From assembly GCA_024234325.1 (NCBI GenBank), contig JACKOJ010000003.1, positions 62,001 to 126,000 on the forward strand: a DNA stretch of 64,000 nt, given 5' to 3'. Position numbers and translations under genes: made by a program. Numbering within the stretch: the stretch's first letter is position 1; every line of letters starts with the position of its first letter. This stretch comes from Pseudomonadales bacterium (lineage in GTDB: Bacteria > Pseudomonadota > Gammaproteobacteria > Pseudomonadales > Pseudohongiellaceae). Below the pieces are notes generated by a model that worked only from the letters and a program-made list of their open reading frames with translations, ran no database searches and was not told the origin of the DNA. Below, one piece after another: positions 60,024 through 64,000 of the stretch.

Positions 60024-62219
60024 ATGGACGTTTCTCATCTTCTTGACTCCCTCAACGAACCCCAGCGTCAGGCCGTTGCGGCGCCCGCAACCAATCTGCT
60101 CGTGCTGGCGGGGGCCGGCAGCGGCAAGACCCGTGTGCTGGTGCACCGCATTGCCTGGCTCATGCAGATTGAGGGTGTCTCGCCTTTCAGCATTCTGGCC
60201 GTGACCTTCACCAACAAGGCCGCCCGGGAGATGCGTCACCGCATCGAACATCTGCTGGAACAACCCATGGGCGGCATGTGGGTAGGTACCTTCCACGGGT
60301 TGGCGCACCGGCTGCTGCGCATGCACTGGCGCGAGGCCAATCTGCCCGAGAATTTTCACATCCTCGACAGCGACGACCAGTTGCGCCTGATCAAGCGGCT
60401 GTGCAAAAACCTGGGCCTGGACGAAGAGCGCTGGCCGCCGCGTCAGTGCCAGTGGTATATCAACTCGCAGAAGGACGAGGGACTTCGGGCCGCACACATC
60501 GAGCATTTTGGCGATGACTATTCGCGCCGCATGATCGAGCTGTATGCCGCGTACGAAGACGCCTGCCAGCGCGGGGGCATGGTGGACTTCGGCGAGATTC
60601 TGCTGCGCGCCCACGAATTGTGGCTGAACAACCCCCAGTTGCTCGAACATTACCAGCGCCGCTTCCAGCACATCCTGGTGGACGAGTTTCAGGACACCAA
60701 CGCCGTGCAGTATGCCTGGCTGCGCGTGCTTGCAGGGCCACACAACCACCTGATGGTGGTTGGCGACGACGATCAGTCCATCTACGGGTGGCGTGGTGCC
60801 AAGATCGAGAATATCCAGCGCTTCAATCAGGATTTTCCCGGTGCCGAGATCATCCGCCTGGAGCAGAATTACCGTTCCACCTCGACAATTCTGAAGGCCG
60901 CCAACCGGCTCATCTCCAACAATCAGGGGCGTCTTGGCAAGGAATTGTGGACGGATGGGCAGGAAGGCGAGGCCATTTCCCTGTACGAGGCCTTCAATGA
61001 GCAGGACGAAGCGCGCTTTATCGTCGAGCGCCTGCAGGCCTGGCTCAACACCGGCAACCGTCTCAGCGAAGCCGCCATTCTCTACCGCTCCAACGCGCAG
61101 TCCCGCGAGCTGGAAGACGCCCTGCTGCGGGTGGGCATGCCCTACCGTATCTATGGCGGACATCGCTTCTACGAGCGCCTGGAAATCAAGAATGCGCTCG
61201 CCTATCTGCGCCTGCTGATCAACCGCCATGACGACACGGCGATCGAGCGCATCATCAACGTGCCCACCCGTGGCATCGGAGATCAGACCGTCGAGATTCT
61301 GCGCGGCGTCGCCCGCAGCGAATCCCTGTCGCTGTGGGCTGCGGCGGAGCGCTGCCTGTCACACGGCCTGCTGGCCGCCCGTGCCGCCAGCGCGGTCTCG
61401 CGCTTTCTGGAGCTGATCAATACCCTGGACGAAGGCAGCGAGCCTCTGACACTGGCTCAGAAAGTGGAGTACATCATCACCCACAGCGGATTGATTCCTC
61501 ACCACGAAAAGGAAGGCGGCGAGAAGGCGGCTGCCCGCATCGAAAACCTGCAGGAACTGGTGAACGCCGCCGGCAGTTTCGACGAACTGGACCCCGATGC
61601 CGAACCCATGGACATCGAATCGCGCGAATTTCTTGCGGCCTTTCTCGACCAGGCGTCCCTGGATGCCGGCGAGGGGCAAGCAGGCGAATCGGAAGATGCC
61701 GTGCAATTGATGACGCTGCATTCAGCCAAGGGGCTGGAATTCCCGCTGGTATTTCTGGCGGGCATGGAAGAAGGCCTGTTTCCTCACAAGATGTCCATGG
61801 ACGGTCTGTCCGGGCTGGAGGAAGAACGGCGGCTCTGCTATGTCGGAATCACTCGCGCCATGAGCAAACTCTATCTCACCCACGCAGAATCGCGCCGCCT
61901 GCATGGCGAGGTCAACATCACGCGCCCCTCCCGCTTCATTCGAGAGGTGCCTGCAGACCTGATCGAGCACGTGCGCATCAAATCGAGCATCGTTCGCCCC
62001 ACCGCTTATTATGGAAGAGCACCAAGCTCGCTGGTGCAGGAAGACGTACCGGACACCGGTATCGCGCTCGGGTCGCGTGTGCGTCACGGCAAATTCGGAG
62101 AGGGTGTGGTGCTCAACTGCGAGGGGCATGGCAACAGCGCCCGGGTGCAGGTAAATTTCCACGACTGCGGCAGCAAGTGGCTGGTGCTGTCCTACGCAAA
62201 GCTGGAAGTGCTGAACTGA
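60024..62219 (+). CDS. uvrD: DNA helicase II UvrD
   Basis: 731 residues. 3'-5' SF1A helicase of nucleotide-excision and mismatch repair. Motif I VLAGAGSGKTRVL, Ia VTFTNKAAREMR, II LVDEFQDTN, III VVGDDDQSIYGWRGA, IV QNYRSTSTIL, V MTLHSAKGLEFPLVF, VI EERRLCYVGITRAM. The C-terminal Tudor-like GSRVRHGKFGEGVVL is the RNA polymerase-binding region. Preceded by a LexA-type box. Confidence 0.97.
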   Translation: MDVSHLLDSLNEPQRQAVAAPATNLLVLAGAGSGKTRVLVHRIAWLMQIEGVSPFSILAVTFTNKAAREMRHRIEHLLEQPMGGMWVGTFHGLAHRLLRMHWREANLPENFHILDSDDQLRLIKRLCKNLGLDEERWPPRQCQWYINSQKDEGLRAAHIEHFGDDYSRRMIELYAAYEDACQRGGMVDFGEILLRAHELWLNNPQLLEHYQRRFQHILVDEFQDTNAVQYAWLRVLAGPHNHLMVVGDDDQSIYGWRGAKIENIQRFNQDFPGAEIIRLEQNYRSTSTILKAANRLISNNQGRLGKELWTDGQEGEAISLYEAFNEQDEARFIVERLQAWLNTGNRLSEAAILYRSNAQSRELEDALLRVGMPYRIYGGHRFYERLEIKNALAYLRLLINRHDDTAIERIINVPTRGIGDQTVEILRGVARSESLSLWAAAERCLSHGLLAARAASAVSRFLELINTLDEGSEPLTLAQKVEYIITHSGLIPHHEKEGGEKAAARIENLQELVNAAGSFDELDPDAEPMDIESREFLAAFLDQASLDAGEGQAGESEDAVQLMTLHSAKGLEFPLVFLAGMEEGLFPHKMSMDGLSGLEEERRLCYVGITRAMSKLYLTHAESRRLHGEVNITRPSRFIREVPADLIEHVRIKSSIVRPTAYYGRAPSSLVQEDVPDTGIALGSRVRHGKFGEGVVLNCEGHGNSARVQVNFHDCGSKWLVLSYAKLEVLN

Positions 62220-62231
62220 GGAATCCCCGCC

Positions 62232-62654
62232 ATGAGCTCCCTTCCCATTACACTGAATGTCGCCATTCCGGATGAGGAAATCACGCTCACCGCCATGCGG
62301 GCACAGGGGGCAGGAGGCCAGAACGTCAACAAGGTATCCTCTGCCATTCATCTGCGCTTTGACATCGTGGCATCGTCGCTGCCGCCCTCGTGGAAGCAGC
62401 GTCTGATGCTTCTGAAGGACTCCCGCATCAGCAAGGAGGGCGTGCTCGTCATCAAGGCCCAGCAATACCGGCATCAGGAACAGAATCGCGCCGATGCCCT
62501 GTGGCGCCTGCAGGCCCTGATCCGCAGCGTCTCCCACGTGCCCAAGGCGCGAATCGCCACGAAGCCGACCCGGGCATCACAGCTCAGGCGGGTGGAATCC
62601 AAGAACCGGCATGGTCGAGTAAAAGCGTTGCGGGGAAAACCCACGGATTTCTGA
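62232..62654 (+). CDS. arfB: Alternative ribosome-rescue factor ArfB (YaeJ)
   Basis: 140 residues. Peptidyl-tRNA hydrolase that frees ribosomes stalled without a stop codon. The GGQ motif is in GAGGQNVNKVSSAIHLRFD, and the basic C-terminal tail (RVESKNRHGRVKALRGKP) that enters the mRNA channel is present. Follows uvrD by 12 bases and may be co-transcribed. Ends 17 bases before the convergent cyclase. Confidence 0.95.
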   Translation: MSSLPITLNVAIPDEEITLTAMRAQGAGGQNVNKVSSAIHLRFDIVASSLPPSWKQRLMLLKDSRISKEGVLVIKAQQYRHQEQNRADALWRLQALIRSVSHVPKARIATKPTRASQLRRVESKNRHGRVKALRGKPTDF

Positions 62655-62671
62655 TTCGGGTCAGTCCTGCA

Positions 62672-64000
62672 TCAATCTTCCGAACCGGAGTCCAGTTGCT
62701 GCAGAATGTCCTGAAGCTGCTGTCGTGTCTGCGGGCTGATCTGCGATTTCTCAAGCATCAGGCTGACCCCCTGCGCATCCAGTTGAATCAGCTCCTGCTC
62801 GTCGAGCATGGTAACGACACGATACAACTGCAGGGGATCCGACAGGCCTTTCGGTACCACCGATTCCACCGGAATGCACTGGAAGGCATTTTTGACCAGC
62901 AGGTAAGTATCTTCGGAAAGATAGATGCTGTCGGGACGGGCACTGGATTCGATGCGGCTGGCGAGATTCACAGAGGAACCAATGATGGTGTACTCCATGC
63001 GGTTCTCCGTACCGAAATTCCCCACGGTACAGAAGCCCGTGTGAATGCCGATGCGAATCTTGAACGGCTTGGTAAAGCCTGCTGCCTGCCATTCGCCCTG
63101 CAGTTCGTTCACCCGTTTCTGCATGGCCACTGCCATGCGCACACAGTTCACCGCGTCTTCCGTCACGCCTTTGGTGTGGGGATCGCCGAAGAAAATCATG
63201 ATGGCATCGCCGATGTATTTGTCGACGGTAGCGCCATACTCCAGAGCAATGCTGGTCATCTCGTCAAGGTACTGGTTCAGCAGTTGCGTCAGATCTTCCG
63301 ATTCCATCTTGTCTGTGGTGCCGGTGAAATTGACAATATCCGAGAAGAAAATGGTGAGCTTCTTTCTGGATGAACTGAGCGTCACGTCCTTCTCGCCGGA
63401 GAAAATGGATTCGTAGATCTGGGGCGAGAGATATTTCGACAGTTTATTGGACAGGGTCTGCAGCATTTCTGCCCGGTCTTTCTCCTGAGCCAGCTTAAGC
63501 CGGTTCTCCCCCTCTTCCCGCACTCTTGCAATCATCTCCTGCATGCCACTGATCATGTGGTTGAACGCCGTGGATAACTGCCCGATTTCGTCCTTGCGAT
63601 TCACGGCCACACGCTGGCTGTAATCCTGCGTCCTTGTAATGGATCTTGCGGTAGTTGACAGCGCCAGTATCGGATTGACGATGTAGTTCGCAATCAGATA
63701 CGCCACGGTGGCAATGGTAAAGACACCGATCACCAGTGCGATAAAGAACACCCGCGTGAGCCTGTTCAGAGCGGAGAAGGCAAAGTCGGTGTCCTGCGCC
63801 AGCACTACCCGCCACTCTGGCCGCTGTTCGAGTGGCCTTTCCACCAGAATGTAATCACCTCGCTGCAAATCCTGCGGCAAGGCAGCCTGCGAGGACAGCA
63901 TCGAATAACGGAGCGTGTCCGTTTGCGGAAACAGACGCGTCAGGTTTTCCTCGCTGTAATCCACCAGCAGGGTTCCTGCCTGGCGCTCATCAAATGTCGA
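62672..64000 (-). CDS. Membrane adenylate cyclase with sensor and HAMP domains (5' end cut by window)
   Basis: At least 442 codons, open to the right edge; the visible frame begins STFDERQAGTLLVDYSEEN, so the start lies beyond 64000. The first ~85 visible residues are the end of an extracytoplasmic sensor; a membrane helix (VFFIALVIGVFTIATVAYLI) leads to a HAMP domain (IVNPILALSTTARSI ... DEIGQLSTAFNHMI). The class III cyclase domain has metal aspartates in FSDIVNFTG and KYIGDAIM, the adenine-selecting Lys (DKYIG) and Thr (EYTIIG), and transition-state Asn and Arg in VNLASRIE, so it should be active on ATP. Arrangement is typical of receptor-type bacterial cyclases. Confidence 0.93.
   Translation of the reverse strand, partial: STFDERQAGTLLVDYSEENLTRLFPQTDTLRYSMLSSQAALPQDLQRGDYILVERPLEQRPEWRVVLAQDTDFAFSALNRLTRVFFIALVIGVFTIATVAYLIANYIVNPILALSTTARSITRTQDYSQRVAVNRKDEIGQLSTAFNHMISGMQEMIARVREEGENRLKLAQEKDRAEMLQTLSNKLSKYLSPQIYESIFSGEKDVTLSSSRKKLTIFFSDIVNFTGTTDKMESEDLTQLLNQYLDEMTSIALEYGATVDKYIGDAIMIFFGDPHTKGVTEDAVNCVRMAVAMQKRVNELQGEWQAAGFTKPFKIRIGIHTGFCTVGNFGTENRMEYTIIGSSVNLASRIESSARPDSIYLSEDTYLLVKNAFQCIPVESVVPKGLSDPLQLYRVVTMLDEQELIQLDAQGVSLMLEKSQISPQTRQQLQDILQQLDSGSED

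Noticed and set aside
1..64000. tRNA, rRNA, CRISPR or insertion-sequence elements
   Set aside because: No cloverleaf-like sequences, no regularly spaced repeats, no transposase with terminal inverted repeats were found; the only transposase-like gene is a RAYT, which does not make an IS.

Overview
The window is a dense, GC-rich chromosomal segment of a gammaproteobacterium. The calls rest on gene order and motifs: radC, rpmB-rpmG, coaBC-algC-argB, slmA, pyrE, rph, yicC, gmk-rpoZ-spoT-ridA-recG, ubiA, and rsmD | ftsY-ftsE-ftsX-rpoH, thiS-thiG-trmB. These runs are arranged much as in Pseudomonas and its marine relatives. I cannot name the genus from the sequence. About 60 protein genes are supported. 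I recognise no rRNA, tRNA, CRISPR array, prophage or classical insertion sequence.

Layout. 1-3.9 kb: a GspE-type secretion ATPase (-) and uup (+). 3.9-19.1 kb: a 15-kb run of genes on the minus strand. It holds an M48 lipoprotein protease, lipoproteins, two von Willebrand A (vWA) proteins with an ExbD-like membrane helix, an actin/Hsp70-fold protein with an FHA-like tail, a MotA/TolQ/ExbB-type channel subunit, a PEGA-repeat/sulfatase-modifying-factor-like protein, a TPR protein, a poly-serine lipoprotein and a TPR protein with a TonB-like C-terminus. 19.4-28.7 kb: housekeeping genes (mutM, coaD, yheT-type hydrolase, rsmD, ftsYEX, rpoH, ygdD-type membrane protein, thiSG, trmB). 28.7-31.9 kb: a TAXI-type TRAP transporter. 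32-34.5 kb: a YgjP-type metalloprotease and cmoAB. 34.8-35.8 kb: a REP-associated tyrosine transposase (RAYT) ending at a strong bidirectional terminator. 35.9-45.7 kb: ribosomal proteins L33 and L28, radC, coaBC, algC, argB, slmA, a secreted intradiol-dioxygenase-like protein, pyrE, rph, yicC and copZ. 45.7-47.8 kb: a minus-strand cassette of a DUF2959 lipoprotein, a YqaE/Pmp3 peptide, an RNA ligase and a PIN-domain nuclease. 47.9-64 kb: hrpB, gmk-rpoZ-spoT-ridA-recG, an HDOD protein, ubiA, a glutaryl-CoA-dehydrogenase-like enzyme, uvrD, arfB and a membrane adenylate cyclase cut by the window end.

The best candidate for an undescribed system is the 5.5-19.1 kb cluster. It combines an ExbB/TolQ-like subunit with two proteins whose single helix carries the FLDV aspartate expected of ExbD/TolR. 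Their periplasmic part is a coiled coil plus a vWA domain with an intact DxSxS metal site. Around them lie a TonB-like periplasmic protein, PEGA/TPR membrane proteins and several lipoproteins. I infer a proton-motive-force-driven envelope machine that does not match TonB-ExbBD, Tol-Pal or flagellar stators. The second candidate is the RNA ligase/PIN nuclease pair, which looks like a cut-and-seal RNA module.

Regulatory signals that can be read directly include a near-consensus sigma-32 promoter ahead of rpoH itself, a LexA-type box just upstream of uvrD, a LacI-type palindrome inside the promoter spacer of the HDOD gene, a promoter of rpmB-rpmG, a promoter of rpoZ-spoT, and a perfect REP-like inverted repeat between rph and yicC.
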